The translations under genes and the position numbers were made by a program. Shown here piece by piece: positions 51,450-60,387 of a stretch of DNA of 64,000 nucleotides. The notes under the pieces were generated by a model. It was given only the letters and a program-made list of their open reading frames with translations. It was not told the DNA's origin and searched no databases. Within the stretch, counting starts at the first letter, position 1, and each line of letters opens with the position of its first letter. Location of the stretch: contig NZ_JAGGQP010000001.1 in NCBI RefSeq assembly GCF_018613235.1, positions 1 through 64,000 of the forward strand. The letters are read 5' to 3'. The DNA comes from Bacillus sp. ISL-41. Lineage in GTDB: Bacteria > Bacillota > Bacilli > Bacillales > Cytobacillaceae.

Positions 51450-51495
51450 AAAAAGTTCTATTTTTAGCCACAATTAGTGTCCTAATATAAATTTT
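51450..51495 (-). promoter_or_regulatory. Candidate ComK AT-boxes upstream of comK
   Basis: Two box-like sites, AAAAAGTTCTATTTTT (51450-51465) and TAATATAAATTTT (51483-51495), lie 68-113 bp before comK, about 18 bp apart. The first is one base longer than AAAAN5TTTT and the second matches partly. The region is very AT-rich, so chance matches are likely; autoregulation by ComK is known in B. subtilis. Confidence 0.3.
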
Positions 51496-51572
51496 CTAAA
51501 AATTATAAAAATTTAGTTGATTATCTTTTACATAATCCATATAATATAAAAAAGGTCTAAGAGGTGAGGTCA

Positions 51573-51809
51573 GTGAAAGAAAAATCGTATTCTGAAACCA
51601 TGAAGGCCAGTGTGATGAAACGCATTAAAGCCAAGGAATCTTTTGTTCTGGACCTGTATGTTGACATGCTTATTTCCGAAATTCAGCTAAACACCAGAAA
51701 AGAAAAGTTGATGTCGAAAATTGATAAAGCAATCGATGAAAGAGACAAAATCCTGTTCTTAACATTGACGGAAGAATTGAAGGATCTCAACAAACAATTT
51801 GGCACTTAG
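51573..51809 (+). CDS. yhzC: IDEAL-domain protein YhzC
   Basis: A 78-aa protein. Residues about 35-75 carry an IDEAL-like domain, a short helical module with SKIDKAIDERDKILFLTLTEELKDL, seen in small Bacillus proteins that bind other factors. The GTG at 51573 follows AGAGGTGAGG; a GTG 9 bp upstream is part of this site. B. subtilis yhzC (77 aa) is likewise divergent from comK. Its role is unknown. Confidence 0.8.
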   Translation: MKEKSYSETMKASVMKRIKAKESFVLDLYVDMLISEIQLNTRKEKLMSKIDKAIDERDKILFLTLTEELKDLNKQFGT

Positions 51810-51816
51810 ATGAGTG

Positions 51817-51848
51817 ATATCCCCTATATAGGGGATATTTTATTATTT
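51817..51848 (+). terminator. Terminator after yhzC
   Basis: ATATCCCC (51817-51824) and GGGGATAT (51831-51838) form a stem, followed by TTTATTATTTT on the plus strand, 8 bp after the stop. Confidence 0.85.
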
Positions 51849-51891
51849 TGGAATAAGGCTGATTGCTTTGTTAAATTAGATCCGACCAAAA

Positions 51892-51922
51892 AAGAAAGCC
51901 CTCATTTTGCGAGGGCTTTCTT
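51892..51922 (-). terminator. Terminator after yhfN
   Basis: AAGAAAGCCCTC (51892-51903) pairs perfectly with GAGGGCTTTCTT (51911-51922). The minus strand continues with TTTTGGTCGG. It begins 2 bp past the yhfN stop. Confidence 0.88.
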
Positions 51923-51924
51923 GG

Positions 51925-53238
51925 TTAATATTCATCTTCCTGCTCATTCCTCTTTTCCACTTCATAATCCTCGAGTCGGGAAATCCGTTCCAGCATTGTC
52001 GGATGTCCATACCGGAAGATTTTCACCAGCCATGGAGGATTTACCTGGCTGCGCCCCGCCTTCGTCAGTTCCTGGAAGGCAGAAATCGCTGCATCTGTGT
52101 TGTCCGTCATTTCAATCGCATACCGGTCAGCTCTTGTTTCCTGATAACGTGACACAAGATTGGAAACCGGGCTTGCGGCAAACATGATCATTGAAAGGAA
52201 CATCAGGAACAGCGGGAATGACCTCAAGTCCCCGGGGTGCTCTAGTTTGAACTCTTTTCCCCATCGCTTGATCGCCCAGTTCATTAGTCTTGAAACAAAG
52301 TACAGGCCGAACAAAGAAAGTACCAGATAGCCGGCGATCCCGATATATAAATGCTTCTCCACATAGTGAGCCATTTCATGGGCCATGATGAACAAAATTT
52401 GGTCATCGTTCAGCCGGTTTAATGTCGTATCCCAAAGAACGATCCTTGAATTAGATCCAATTCCCGTAACATACGCATTCAGCGCATTTGTCTTTTCAGC
52501 CATATCGACTTCGAATACATGATCCGCTGGAATATTAGCCTGCTCCGCAATATCAAGGATTTTTGTCTCCAGCTCTTTATTTTTCAGAGGAGAAAAATCA
52601 TTGTACAGCGGGTCAATCACAACAGGCTGAAGGAACATGATGAATAATGTGAACGGAACGGACAGCATCCACGCAAACAGCCACCAGAACCTTTTGAACT
52701 TGTTCATCAGCCAGTACAGGACAATGACAATGACGAACATCATTGCATAGTTGACCCAGAAATCAATCAACTCATCCTTCATCCAGGAAGCGAAGGTTTG
52801 CGTCGATATATTATAGGTCTTGGAAAGCGTATAACTGATGTAACTTAGTGGGAAGGTCGCGATATAAGCAAAGAACGAAAGCCATATTAAATAAATCGCT
52901 GTCTGGCCATACTTATTCTTCGCCGTCTCTTCTCCCCATTTCTTAAAAGCTTTTGAAAGTCCCAGCAGAAGAATCAAAAAGTAAAACAGCCACTCGAAGG
53001 GTGTAGACAGAAAGAATAATAAATTCCTGATTTTCGAGTATTCCTCACTCAGCATTAATTCTCGTCCATTCAAGAATGTTGCCGGGTCAGCCCTCGAACC
53101 TTCGAACTCAAATGGTAGATTACTATCTGCAAAGTAAAATAAATACCAGTACACCGCGAAACCATAGAGCACATAGGCGACCACACCATAAAAACCCATC
53201 TTTCTCGCCATAGCTTCTCCCCCTTTACGTACAACCAT
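51925..53238 (-). CDS. yhfN: M48 family (Ste24-like) membrane zinc metallopeptidase YhfN
   Basis: A 437-aa protein with about seven transmembrane helices and the CAAX-protease-like layout. The zinc motif FIMAHEMAHYVEKH (HExxH, about 285) is followed by the third ligand region SRYQETRADRYAIEMT (about 380). The conserved loop DMAEKTNALNAYVTGIGSNSRIVLWDTTL precedes it. B. subtilis YhfN (426 aa) has the same place in the comK-lcfB interval. Substrates are unknown; it probably degrades membrane proteins or processes peptides. Confidence 0.88.
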   Translation of the reverse strand: MVVRKGGEAMARKMGFYGVVAYVLYGFAVYWYLFYFADSNLPFEFEGSRADPATFLNGRELMLSEEYSKIRNLLFFLSTPFEWLFYFLILLLGLSKAFKKWGEETAKNKYGQTAIYLIWLSFFAYIATFPLSYISYTLSKTYNISTQTFASWMKDELIDFWVNYAMMFVIVIVLYWLMNKFKRFWWLFAWMLSVPFTLFIMFLQPVVIDPLYNDFSPLKNKELETKILDIAEQANIPADHVFEVDMAEKTNALNAYVTGIGSNSRIVLWDTTLNRLNDDQILFIMAHEMAHYVEKHLYIGIAGYLVLSLFGLYFVSRLMNWAIKRWGKEFKLEHPGDLRSFPLFLMFLSMIMFAASPVSNLVSRYQETRADRYAIEMTDNTDAAISAFQELTKAGRSQVNPPWLVKIFRYGHPTMLERISRLEDYEVEKRNEQEDEY

Positions 53239-53325
53239 ATCTATAACTATTTTAATCCTTTGTCCAAAAAATAGAACAAGTTATTGCTGGCAGGGGAAAT
53301 GCTCATCAACTTTTTCTAAATCTTC

Positions 53326-53585
53326 GACTCCTTCGCCTTTAGGGCACATGTCCAGTCAGCATGTTACCCAATTCTTTGACTCCTCCGCTTTTCGGGCACA
53401 TGTTCCTTCAACTTGTTACCGAAATCTCCGACTCCTCTACTTTTCGGGCACATGTTCCTCCAACTTGTTACCGAAATCTCCGACTCCTCCACTTTTCGGG
53501 CACATGTTCCTCCAACTTGTTACCGAAATCTCCGACTCCTCTACTTTTCGGGCACATGTTCCTATTTTATACGACGGAAATCTCC
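53326..53585. repeat. Five tandem 52-bp palindromic units
   Basis: GACTCC begins units at 53326, 53378, 53430, 53482 and 53534, exactly 52 bp apart. The middle three are nearly identical; the first and last are decayed. Each unit holds an imperfect inverted repeat, TTTCGGGCACATGTT and AACTTGTTACCGAAA, around CCTCC (12 of 15 positions pair). It fills the 470-bp gap with the terminator at 53664. The open frames crossing it are by-products. Confidence 0.9.
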
Positions 53586-53663
53586 ATAACAGCGATTCAG
53601 TTGTCGTAATTCCTAAATTCTACATTTCTTCGTCTATTCTGCCACTTGCTTTTAACAGCAAAA

Positions 53664-53689
53664 AGGTACCAGGAAAACTCCTGATACCT
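53664..53689 (-). terminator. Terminator of the SsuABC-like operon
   Basis: AGGTACCAGGA (53664-53674) pairs with TCCTGATACCT (53679-53689), one mismatch. The minus strand continues TTTTTGCTG. Confidence 0.88.
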
Positions 53690-53708
53690 TTTTCTTTATG
53701 CAAGCTTC

Positions 53709-54710
53709 TTAATTTTTTAGAAAGCTATCGTCAATCAATGTTTTAAAATCTGGTTTATCTTTCAGGAACTTCAATGCGTATGATGAATCCGAGAAGTCCT
53801 GGATTGCCTGCGCATCGACTTCATGGGTGAAACCAATTCGTTCCCACGCCAGCTCAACTACATCTTTTTCAAGCTCCTGCCCTGTTGTTTCTTTAATGTC
53901 TTTAATTGTTATTTCCTGTGCTTCAGCTGGATTTTCATTAATGAATTTCACAGCATCTTTATGAGCGTTAATAATTTTTTGTACGGTTTCTGGTTTTTCC
54001 TCGATCATTTTACCGGAAGTGACCATTACGGATGCAGGAAGCGTTTCGCCGAAGGATACTTCATCCCAACCGATGACGACTTCTGCTCCTGTTTCTTTTT
54101 CAATTACCGCTGCCCATGGCTCTGGAGCTACAGCGATATCCACCTTGCCTGCCTTAAGCATTGCCGCGTATTGTGCCGGCTGGCCAGTAAGATGCTTCAT
54201 TGTTCCGCCGATTCGTTGTGATGTGATTCCCTCTGCTTCAAGGTATGTTTCGTACTGAACATCATGTGTGCAGCCTACTCCAGGGGTGATGAATGTCTTG
54301 CCTGCGAAGTCTTCAGCTGAGTTGATCTCGACTCCCTTTCTTGCCAATACCACTGTACCCCCAGTGGAAGCCCCTGCAATGATTTTAACATCTGCACCAG
54401 TAGAGTAATTGTTCATCGCCGGTCCAGGTCCCACAAGCCCCGCATCGATTTCTCCTGTTTTCAGCGCAGTCATGAATGACCCGCCCTCAGCAAATGTCTT
54501 ATACTCGATTGTGGTTCCATCGCCAAGCTGCTGCTCAAAGAAGCCCTTATCTTTTGCCACCATCGCTGGAACGTGGTTGATGTTCGGAAAGTAGCCGATG
54601 ACGATTTTTTCCTTGCCTGCTGAGGTTGTCGATGAACCGCTTGAACCGCAGCCGGCGAGTACCATCGCAGCTGTAAACAACATTGTTAACATTAAAATAG
54701 CTTTTTTCAT
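53709..54710 (-). CDS. SsuA/NrtA/TauA-type ABC transporter substrate-binding lipoprotein
   Basis: A 333-aa lipoprotein (lipobox VLAGC, Cys about 21; Ser/Thr-rich linker). The mature start IVIGYFPNINHVPAMVAKDKGFFEQ and the later GLVGPGPAMNNYSTG and VAPEPWAAVIEKETG place it with the aliphatic sulphonate/taurine/nitrate binding group. It is last in an ATPase-permease-binding-protein operon. No sulphonate monooxygenase gene is near, so the ligand is open (sulphonate, thiamine precursor or other). Confidence 0.85.
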   Translation of the reverse strand: MKKAILMLTMLFTAAMVLAGCGSSGSSTTSAGKEKIVIGYFPNINHVPAMVAKDKGFFEQQLGDGTTIEYKTFAEGGSFMTALKTGEIDAGLVGPGPAMNNYSTGADVKIIAGASTGGTVVLARKGVEINSAEDFAGKTFITPGVGCTHDVQYETYLEAEGITSQRIGGTMKHLTGQPAQYAAMLKAGKVDIAVAPEPWAAVIEKETGAEVVIGWDEVSFGETLPASVMVTSGKMIEEKPETVQKIINAHKDAVKFINENPAEAQEITIKDIKETTGQELEKDVVELAWERIGFTHEVDAQAIQDFSDSSYALKFLKDKPDFKTLIDDSFLKN

Positions 54711-54728
54711 TAATCTTTCCTCCTTATT

Positions 54729-55484
54729 TTATGAATCAAGTCCCCAGCGATTAAGCACCGATTTTTCGATGCGCTGGAAGATAAGCTGATCTACGATTGT
54801 TCCAATGACACCAATAATGATCATGACGCCAATCACGAGTCCCATATTGCCGAAATCCGAGGCGTAACGGAGCGTATATCCGAGACCTGGGCCTGTGCTT
54901 AAAAGTTCCCCTGCCATCAGAGCCCTCCAGGCAAACGCCCATGCCAGTCTTGAGCCGGTTACCACATAAGGGATCGCTGCCGGAAAAATAACCCTTTTAT
55001 ATAAATTCCAGCCTGTCACTCCCATCGTTTTCGCGGCCTTTATAAATAAAGGGGAAACATTTTTGATGCCCACCCTGATATTAAGTGTCATGACAAATGT
55101 TCCTCCGAGAACGACTACAAAAATTACGGCCTTTTCATTCATGCCGAACCACATAATTGCGAGCGGAAGCCATACGATGCTCGGGACACTTTGAAATGCG
55201 AGGACGATAGTTCCCAGTGTCTCATCCGCCGTTTTGGATTTTGCGAGCAGTACTCCAAGCGCAGTCCCGATTACAAGGGAGAGACCGAGACCAATCGCGA
55301 GACGTTTGAAGCTGGCGATCAGATCATAGATCAAAGTTTTATCCTTGAATCCTGTGACCAGTGCCTCAAGGACTTTTTCCGGAGATGGAAGGATGATGGG
55401 CATCCACCATTCAAGCTTGCTTCCTGTGTACCAGAATGCAATTATGGCTGCGAAAAATATGATTCTCTTAATGTGCGGATTCAT
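54729..55484 (-). CDS. SsuC/TauC-type ABC transporter permease
   Basis: A 251-aa inner-membrane permease with about six helices, the BPD-type loop AAKTMGVTGWNLYKRVIFPAAIPYVVTGSRLAWAFAW near 155-190, and LPSPEKVLEALV near the N-terminus. The ATG at 55484 lies seven bases after GGGAGGAG and overlaps the ATPase 3' end by 17 bp, so the two are coupled. Confidence 0.87.
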   Translation of the reverse strand: MNPHIKRIIFFAAIIAFWYTGSKLEWWMPIILPSPEKVLEALVTGFKDKTLIYDLIASFKRLAIGLGLSLVIGTALGVLLAKSKTADETLGTIVLAFQSVPSIVWLPLAIMWFGMNEKAVIFVVVLGGTFVMTLNIRVGIKNVSPLFIKAAKTMGVTGWNLYKRVIFPAAIPYVVTGSRLAWAFAWRALMAGELLSTGPGLGYTLRYASDFGNMGLVIGVMIIIGVIGTIVDQLIFQRIEKSVLNRWGLDS

Positions 55485-56256
55485 CTGCAAGCTCCTCCCT
55501 GATGACTTTGTCGATCTCCTTCTTCAAATAACTCATAATATATTCTTCCAGTTCCACCATCTCTTTTTTATGCTCATGGCGGGGCCTTGGAATCTCTACT
55601 TTAATGTCCTTAAGGATCACCCCTGGCTTCGTTCCCATCACAATGATCCGGTCTGATAGTTTAATGGATTCAGAGATGCTGTGAGTGACGAACAAGATCG
55701 TTTTCTGAGTTTCTGCCCAGATCGTCTCCAGCTGTTCATGGAGCCGCGAACGAGTTTGTTCATCTAGCGCGCCGAATGGTTCATCCATCAAAAGGATTTC
55801 CGGATTCATCGCCAGCGCCCTTGCTATCGCCACCCTCTGCTGCATTCCTCCTGATAGCTCGTGGGGATAGTGGGAAAGGTATTTGCTAAGCTGTACCTTT
55901 TGTAATTGTTTTTTTGCTTCCGCTTCGGCCTGTTTCTTTGGCATTTCCTGTTTAAGCGGGAAAAGAACATTCTCCAGGACATTCAGCCACGGGAACAGCG
56001 CCGCCTGCTGGAAAACCATCCCTCTGTCCTTTCCTGGTTTATCTATCTTTTTGCCAGAGACAATAATTTCACCGCTCGTTGCCGGAGTCAGTCCAGCCAC
56101 TATAGAAAGAAGTGTCGATTTACCGCAGCCAGATGGCCCAAGGATCGATACGAATTCCCCTTTATTCACTTCTAGATTAATATCTTTTAGAATATCAACC
56201 TGGTGATTATTTTTGTCCGCGTATTGTTTGTGTACATTGCTGATTTCAATAAACAA
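55468..56256 (-). CDS. SsuB/TauB-type ABC transporter ATP-binding protein
   Basis: A 262-aa ATPase. Walker A GPSGCGKSTLL near 40, Q-loop MVFQQAALFPWLNV, signature ELSGGMQQRVAIARAL, Walker B ILLMDEPFGALDEQTR and the switch His of VTHSISESI. I prefer the TTG at 56256 because AGGGTGG lies five bases upstream; the GTG 9 bp earlier falls inside that site. It is first in the operon. Confidence 0.87.
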   Translation of the reverse strand: MFIEISNVHKQYADKNNHQVDILKDINLEVNKGEFVSILGPSGCGKSTLLSIVAGLTPATSGEIIVSGKKIDKPGKDRGMVFQQAALFPWLNVLENVLFPLKQEMPKKQAEAEAKKQLQKVQLSKYLSHYPHELSGGMQQRVAIARALAMNPEILLMDEPFGALDEQTRSRLHEQLETIWAETQKTILFVTHSISESIKLSDRIIVMGTKPGVILKDIKVEIPRPRHEHKKEMVELEEYIMSYLKKEIDKVIREELADESAH

Positions 56257-56405
56257 TTTAACCACCCTATTCTAATAAAACTTATTGTTTTAGTCGGAAT
56301 TAATAAAGTTAATTATAATCTATTCATCCATCTTGTCAACATTTCATTTATTTTTGCGATCAGTCAGCCCGTTTTTATTCAGGTAATCATTTATACATAA
56401 AAAAT

Positions 56406-56427
56406 AGACCTGCACATCTGCAGATCT
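56406..56427 (-). terminator. Terminator after azlD
   Basis: AGACCTGC (56406-56413) and GCAGATCT (56420-56427), with one G-T type mismatch, are followed on the minus strand by ATTTTTTATG. The hairpin overlaps the azlD stop. Confidence 0.75.
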
Positions 56428-56731
56428 AAAAGAAATAAGAATATAAAGTCAAAACGGAGATCGAACCAATTACGACCACAATGACGTTCGCTCCCATAAA
56501 GGCAACGATGAAGGCGGCGGTTGCACCGATTAGTCCGTACCAGATGTCTTCCTGAATGAACAGGATGGCCGGGAAAATCAGCGCTCCCAGTGTGGCATAA
56601 GGGACATTTTTGAGGACGCCCTGCAGGAATGGAGGCAGTTCTTTTCCGCGGAACATTACAAACGGAAGCATTCTCGGTATATAGGTAACGATAGCCATAC
56701 CTATGATCATGATGACGATTTCTTTACTCAT
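56426..56731 (-). CDS. azlD: AzlD small subunit of branched-chain amino acid exporter
   Basis: A 101-aa membrane protein with four hydrophobic segments and the AzlD-type start EIVIMIIGMAIVTYIPRMLPFVMF and GVLKNVPYATLGALIFPAIL. It works with AzlC to export branched-chain amino acids or analogues (azaleucine resistance). The ATG at 56731 overlaps the azlC stop by 8 bp with GGAGG upstream. Confidence 0.88.
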   Translation of the reverse strand: MSKEIVIMIIGMAIVTYIPRMLPFVMFRGKELPPFLQGVLKNVPYATLGALIFPAILFIQEDIWYGLIGATAAFIVAFMGANVIVVVIGSISVLTLYSYFF

Positions 56732-57452
56732 CGGTTTCTGCCCTCCTGCCCTTCTTGAATGTTTCAACTACTTCTACAAGAATAGCTGATAGCAAGGTTG
56801 CCAGCACGATGGCCCAGCCTGTGGACATTAGTTCAGCCATCGTAAAAATCGAATTGAACGCAGCTGCGAGTACGGCCAGATATACAACTTTCACATTCCC
56901 TTTCATCGATGGGACCAACAAGCCCACAAACATGGCATATAACGCGACTGACATGCTCTCCTGGAGTGTCTGCGGCAATCCTGCCCCAATGATGAAGCCT
57001 AACCCCGAGAAAACGACCCAGCTTGAGTAAGCAGTTAGGTTCAAACCAAACATATAACGGGCATTGATTGTACCCTCGCGTGTCGCTGCGACTGAAAACG
57101 TCTCATCCGTAATCCCGAATGAATAGCCCATTCTCTCTGCTACGGTGTCCTCTTCTGCTTTTTCATTCAAGGACGCAGACATGAGAAAATGGCGGATATT
57201 CACGATAAAGGTCGTCAGGATGACTTCAAAGATCCCAATACCCTGGGCGAGGAGGCTTAATGAAATATATTGTGCGGCTCCCGCAAACACGAGCAAGCTC
57301 ATCATGATGGTCTCGCTAAGGGCTAGCCCCGTTGTCTTGGCAATCAGGCCAAAGGTAAGCGCAACCGGCATATAGCCTATTGCAATACTGATGCCTGATT
57401 GAATCCCTCTTTTAAAATCTGTTGCCTGCTTAGCAACCAATGTACTTTCCAC
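56724..57452 (-). CDS. azlC: AzlC large subunit of branched-chain amino acid exporter
   Basis: A 242-aa membrane protein with about seven helices. Family features are GISIAIGYMPVALTFGLIAKTTGL, FAGAAQYISLSLLAQG and ILTTFIVNIRHFLMSASL near 75-95. The start is a GTG at 57452 after GGGAAG. In B. subtilis azlBCD is regulated by AzlB; no azlB homologue is visible here. The alternating 21/20-bp array begins 155 bp upstream. Confidence 0.88.
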   Translation of the reverse strand: MESTLVAKQATDFKRGIQSGISIAIGYMPVALTFGLIAKTTGLALSETIMMSLLVFAGAAQYISLSLLAQGIGIFEVILTTFIVNIRHFLMSASLNEKAEEDTVAERMGYSFGITDETFSVAATREGTINARYMFGLNLTAYSSWVVFSGLGFIIGAGLPQTLQESMSVALYAMFVGLLVPSMKGNVKVVYLAVLAAAFNSIFTMAELMSTGWAIVLATLLSAILVEVVETFKKGRRAETDE

Positions 57453-57606
57453 TCGCTTCCCGCCTTTCTATTACTATGTATAAATACAAATCCTTTAATC
57501 AATTAAAATATATTATACATACTTCCAGTGGCTTGGAAAAGTGTTTCTTTTATCGAAATAATTTATTGCGAAAAATCCCCATGACTGGGAGGCTGCTAAA
57601 CAAGCA

Positions 57607-57745
57607 TTTGGTCGATATAATTAAAAATGTGGTCGATATATTCGGAAATCCGCCGATATATCACAAACTGAGGTCGATATATTTGAAAATTCGCTGATAT
57701 ATCACAAAATGTGGTCGATATATTTAAAAATCCGCCGATATATTT
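57607..57745. repeat. Intergenic array of seven alternating 21/20-bp CGATATAT units
   Basis: The core CGATAT (or TGATAT) starts at 57613, 57634, 57654, 57675, 57695, 57716 and 57736, intervals 21, 20, 21, 20, 21, 20. Odd-type units read GGTCGATATA, even-type CGCCGATATATC, so a 41-bp double unit repeats about 3.5 times. It occupies the 419-bp gap between azlC and the enoyl-CoA hydratase terminator and has no coding signal. Confidence 0.9.
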
Positions 57746-57845
57746 TCGAAATTACCGTCTTTAAATGAAAGTTTCCGCTAGTAGATTGCCAAAAATGGAC
57801 GATTTCCTTATTTGCGGTCCAATACATCAGTCTTGGCAGCAAAAA

Positions 57846-57865
57846 AAACACGGCTAATGCCGTGT
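57846..57865 (-). terminator. Terminator after enoyl-CoA hydratase gene
   Basis: AACACGGC (57846-57853) and GCCGTGTT (57858-57865) form a perfect stem with loop TAAT. The minus strand ends in six T residues. Confidence 0.9.
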
Positions 57866-57871
57866 TTAGTA

Positions 57872-58648
57872 TTACTTTCCTTTAAATTCTGGCTTCCGCT
57901 TCTCGCTGAATGCTGCGAGTGCTTCGAGGCGGTCTTCTGTCGGGATCGTGACTTCATAGGCTTTGCGCTCAATTTGCAGTCCTGTCTGCAAGTCTGCGTT
58001 CATCCCCTGCTTGACAGCGTACTTTGCCTGCTGCAGTGCGACAGGTCCGTTGGCCAGCATCATTTCGGCAAATTTCACACATTCATCAAGCAAGCTTTCT
58101 TTTTTGACTACTGCAGTAACGAGGCCATAATCCAGCGCTTCCTCTGATTTCAGCCGGCGCGCTGTCAAGATCAGCTCAAGTGCTTTTGCCTGGCCAATCA
58201 GCCTTGGCAGCCGCTGGGTTCCTCCTGCCCCAGGAATGATCGCAAGGCTCGTCTCCGTCAATCCCATCTGCGTCCCAGCCGCGGCAATACGGAAATCACA
58301 TGCCAGGGCGAGCTCCATTCCGCCGCCGAAGGCAAATCCATTGATTGCTGCGATTGTCGGCTGCGGCAACTGGTCAATCATCGTGAAGACCTCGCCAATT
58401 TTATAGATGTTCCTCTTTACGTCCTCATCAGACAGTGTACGGCGCTCCTTTAAATCTGCCCCAACACTGAATGCCTTCTCACCCGCTCCGGTAAAAATCA
58501 CGACCCTCACATCACGGTTGGTCCTGATTTTTTCAATGACCTTCTGCAATTCATCTAACGTATCATAATTAAAAGCATTTAATGCGTCCGGACGATTCAG
58601 CGTAACGAATGCTGTATATCCCTCTAATTGAAATTCGATGTTTCCCAT
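57872..58648 (-). CDS. Enoyl-CoA hydratase/isomerase
   Basis: A 258-aa crotonase-fold enzyme that hydrates trans-2-enoyl-CoA. It has the oxyanion-hole segments FSVGADLKERR (about 64-74) and FAFGGGMELALACDFRIAA (about 103-121), and the two acids in LTETSLAIIPGAGGTQRLPRLIG (Glu about 128 and the region of about 148). I choose the ATG at 58648 behind AAGGAG; the longer ORF lacks a site. It lies downstream of lcfB but after lcfB's terminator, so it is probably a separate or readthrough unit for fatty acid oxidation. Confidence 0.88.
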   Translation of the reverse strand: MGNIEFQLEGYTAFVTLNRPDALNAFNYDTLDELQKVIEKIRTNRDVRVVIFTGAGEKAFSVGADLKERRTLSDEDVKRNIYKIGEVFTMIDQLPQPTIAAINGFAFGGGMELALACDFRIAAAGTQMGLTETSLAIIPGAGGTQRLPRLIGQAKALELILTARRLKSEEALDYGLVTAVVKKESLLDECVKFAEMMLANGPVALQQAKYAVKQGMNADLQTGLQIERKAYEVTIPTEDRLEALAAFSEKRKPEFKGK

Positions 58649-58775
58649 ACTGATCAACTCCTTCTCCAATTGACATTCTAGCCAAAGCAGCAAATTTCCT
58701 GCCCCTTTGTCAGAAAAGCACCAGCGCTTTGATTTACTTCTGGACCAGCTTTCGAAGCCGAGATTACAAAAAAAT

Positions 58776-58796
58776 AGGCAGGCATGGCGCCTGCCT
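58776..58796 (-). terminator. Terminator after lcfB
   Basis: AGGCAGGC (58776-58783) and GCCTGCCT (58789-58796) form a perfect 8-bp stem. The minus strand continues ATTTTTTTGT. Confidence 0.9.
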
Positions 58797-58810
58797 CACA
58801 ACTGTAAAAA

Positions 58811-60367
58811 TTATTGTTTTTGTAACACCTGGTTTTTCAGTGCTCTTCTTAAAATTTTCCCAGTTGTATTTTTCGGAAGTTCTTCAAGGAACTCGATTGC
58901 ACTTGGCACCTTGTATTTCGCCAGGTGCTCGCGGCAATATTCGAGCAGCTGATCTTCTGTCAATTCAGGATTCTTGCTGACAACATAGCACCTGACTGCT
59001 TCGCCGAAATTCGGATCCGGAACACCGAGGACAGCTACCTCAACCACATCAGGATGATTGTATAATACTTCTTCTACTTCACGAGGATATACATTGTATC
59101 CGCCAACAAGGATCAAGTCCTTCTTTCGGTCTACGATGTAGAAATATCCTTCTTCGTCCATGCGGGCAAGATCACCTGTATACAACCAGCCATCCCTGAT
59201 AGTCGCAGCTGTTTCTTCTGGCATCTTATAATAGCCAGCCATAACGTTCGGGCCTCGGACGATCAATTCGCCAACTTCTCCAGGAGCCAATTCATCTCCC
59301 ATTTCATTGACAACTTTGTTCTCAACATTCACGATTGAGGGTCCAATTGAACCTGCTTTGCGCGGGCGGTCAAGAGGGTTAAAGCAAGTTACCGGTGATG
59401 CCTCCGACAAACCATACCCTTCTGAAACCATTACATTGAATTTGCGCTCGAAATTCTGGAGAAGCGCAACCGGAAGTGAAGCACCGCCAGAAATACACAG
59501 TCGAAGTGACTTAAGGTCATCCGGGTTTCCTTCTGGATACTGGAATAGGAAATTATACATCGTCGGCACGCCTGCAAAAACAGTTGCCTCGTATTCCCTG
59601 GCAATGCGGAACACTTCTGCCGGGCTGAACTTAGGGACAATCAACAGTGTTCCACCGTTCATCAATGGCGCATTAAGAGCGACTGTCAAACAGAAAACAT
59701 GGAACATAGGCAAAGCGGTAATCACCTTATCATCTTCATTCATCTTAAGGTAATCGCTTACATCTTTTGCATTGCTATATAGATTTTTATGTGTAAGCAT
59801 AGCCCCCTTAGGCTTGCCTGTCGTTCCTGATGTATAAAGAATGATTGCGACATCATCATCATTGAGTTCAGGACCCTTGAAATTAAGGTCTCCAGCACCA
59901 ACGACATGTGTAAACGGTTTCATTTTCGAACCTAAAGAAAGCTTGGACATTTCCTCTTCAGACATCTGGCTTTGGCCTGTTTCCGCAATCACGAAGTGTT
60001 CGACCTTTGGCAGAAGCTGATGCATTTTTTCTGCGAGCGGCAGCATTAAATCCAGCCCGACGACTACTTTTACATCGCCATTGTTCAAGATATAGCCGAT
60101 TTCATCTGCTGTGTAAATTGGATTGATGGGAATGACTGTTGCACCGAGCCTTAGCGCTCCGTACATACTGATGACAAAATGTGGAGAGTTTCCAAGCAAC
60201 AATGCGATATGATCGCCTTTTTTTACCCCTAGTTTCTCAAGACCAGAAGCAAACTTCGTAACAGCAGCATCAAGCTCTGCATAGGTGCTTGCTTTGTCCA
60301 TGAAAAAATATGCCGGCTTATTGCCCAGCATTGAGGCCGTGTGATGAAGCTGTGATGAAAGATTCAT
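58811..60367 (-). CDS. lcfB: Long-chain-fatty-acid-CoA ligase LcfB
   Basis: A 518-aa AMP-forming ligase that activates fatty acids for beta-oxidation. Motifs: [21 protein letters not shown] near 160, [16 protein letters not shown] near 300, [31 protein letters not shown] near 390, and Lys in [12 protein letters not shown] near 505. I start at the ATG at 60367 after GGGGGAAGGGAG; the ORF extends 117 bp upstream into the promoter. The size and place beside lplJ and yhfI match B. subtilis LcfB (YhfL). Confidence 0.9.
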   Translation of the reverse strand: MNLSSQLHHTASMLGNKPAYFFMDKASTYAELDAAVTKFASGLEKLGVKKGDHIALLLGNSPHFVISMYGALRLGATVIPINPIYTADEIGYILNNGDVKVVVGLDLMLPLAEKMHQLLPKVEHFVIAETGQSQMSEEEMSKLSLGSKMKPFTHVVGAGDLNFKGPELNDDDVAIILYTSGTTGKPKGAMLTHKNLYSNAKDVSDYLKMNEDDKVITALPMFHVFCLTVALNAPLMNGGTLLIVPKFSPAEVFRIAREYEATVFAGVPTMYNFLFQYPEGNPDDLKSLRLCISGGASLPVALLQNFERKFNVMVSEGYGLSEASPVTCFNPLDRPRKAGSIGPSIVNVENKVVNEMGDELAPGEVGELIVRGPNVMAGYYKMPEETAATIRDGWLYTGDLARMDEEGYFYIVDRKKDLILVGGYNVYPREVEEVLYNHPDVVEVAVLGVPDPNFGEAVRCYVVSKNPELTEDQLLEYCREHLAKYKVPSAIEFLEELPKNTTGKILRRALKNQVLQKQ

Positions 60368-60387
60368 TAACTCCCTTCCCCCTTTGC

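Noticed and set aside
53348-53746. Plus-strand open frames with repeated peptide (FRAHVP, FSGTCSSNLLPKS)
   Set aside because: They arise from the 52-bp tandem DNA array; 52 is not a multiple of 3, so the peptide changes frame between units, and no ribosome site is present.
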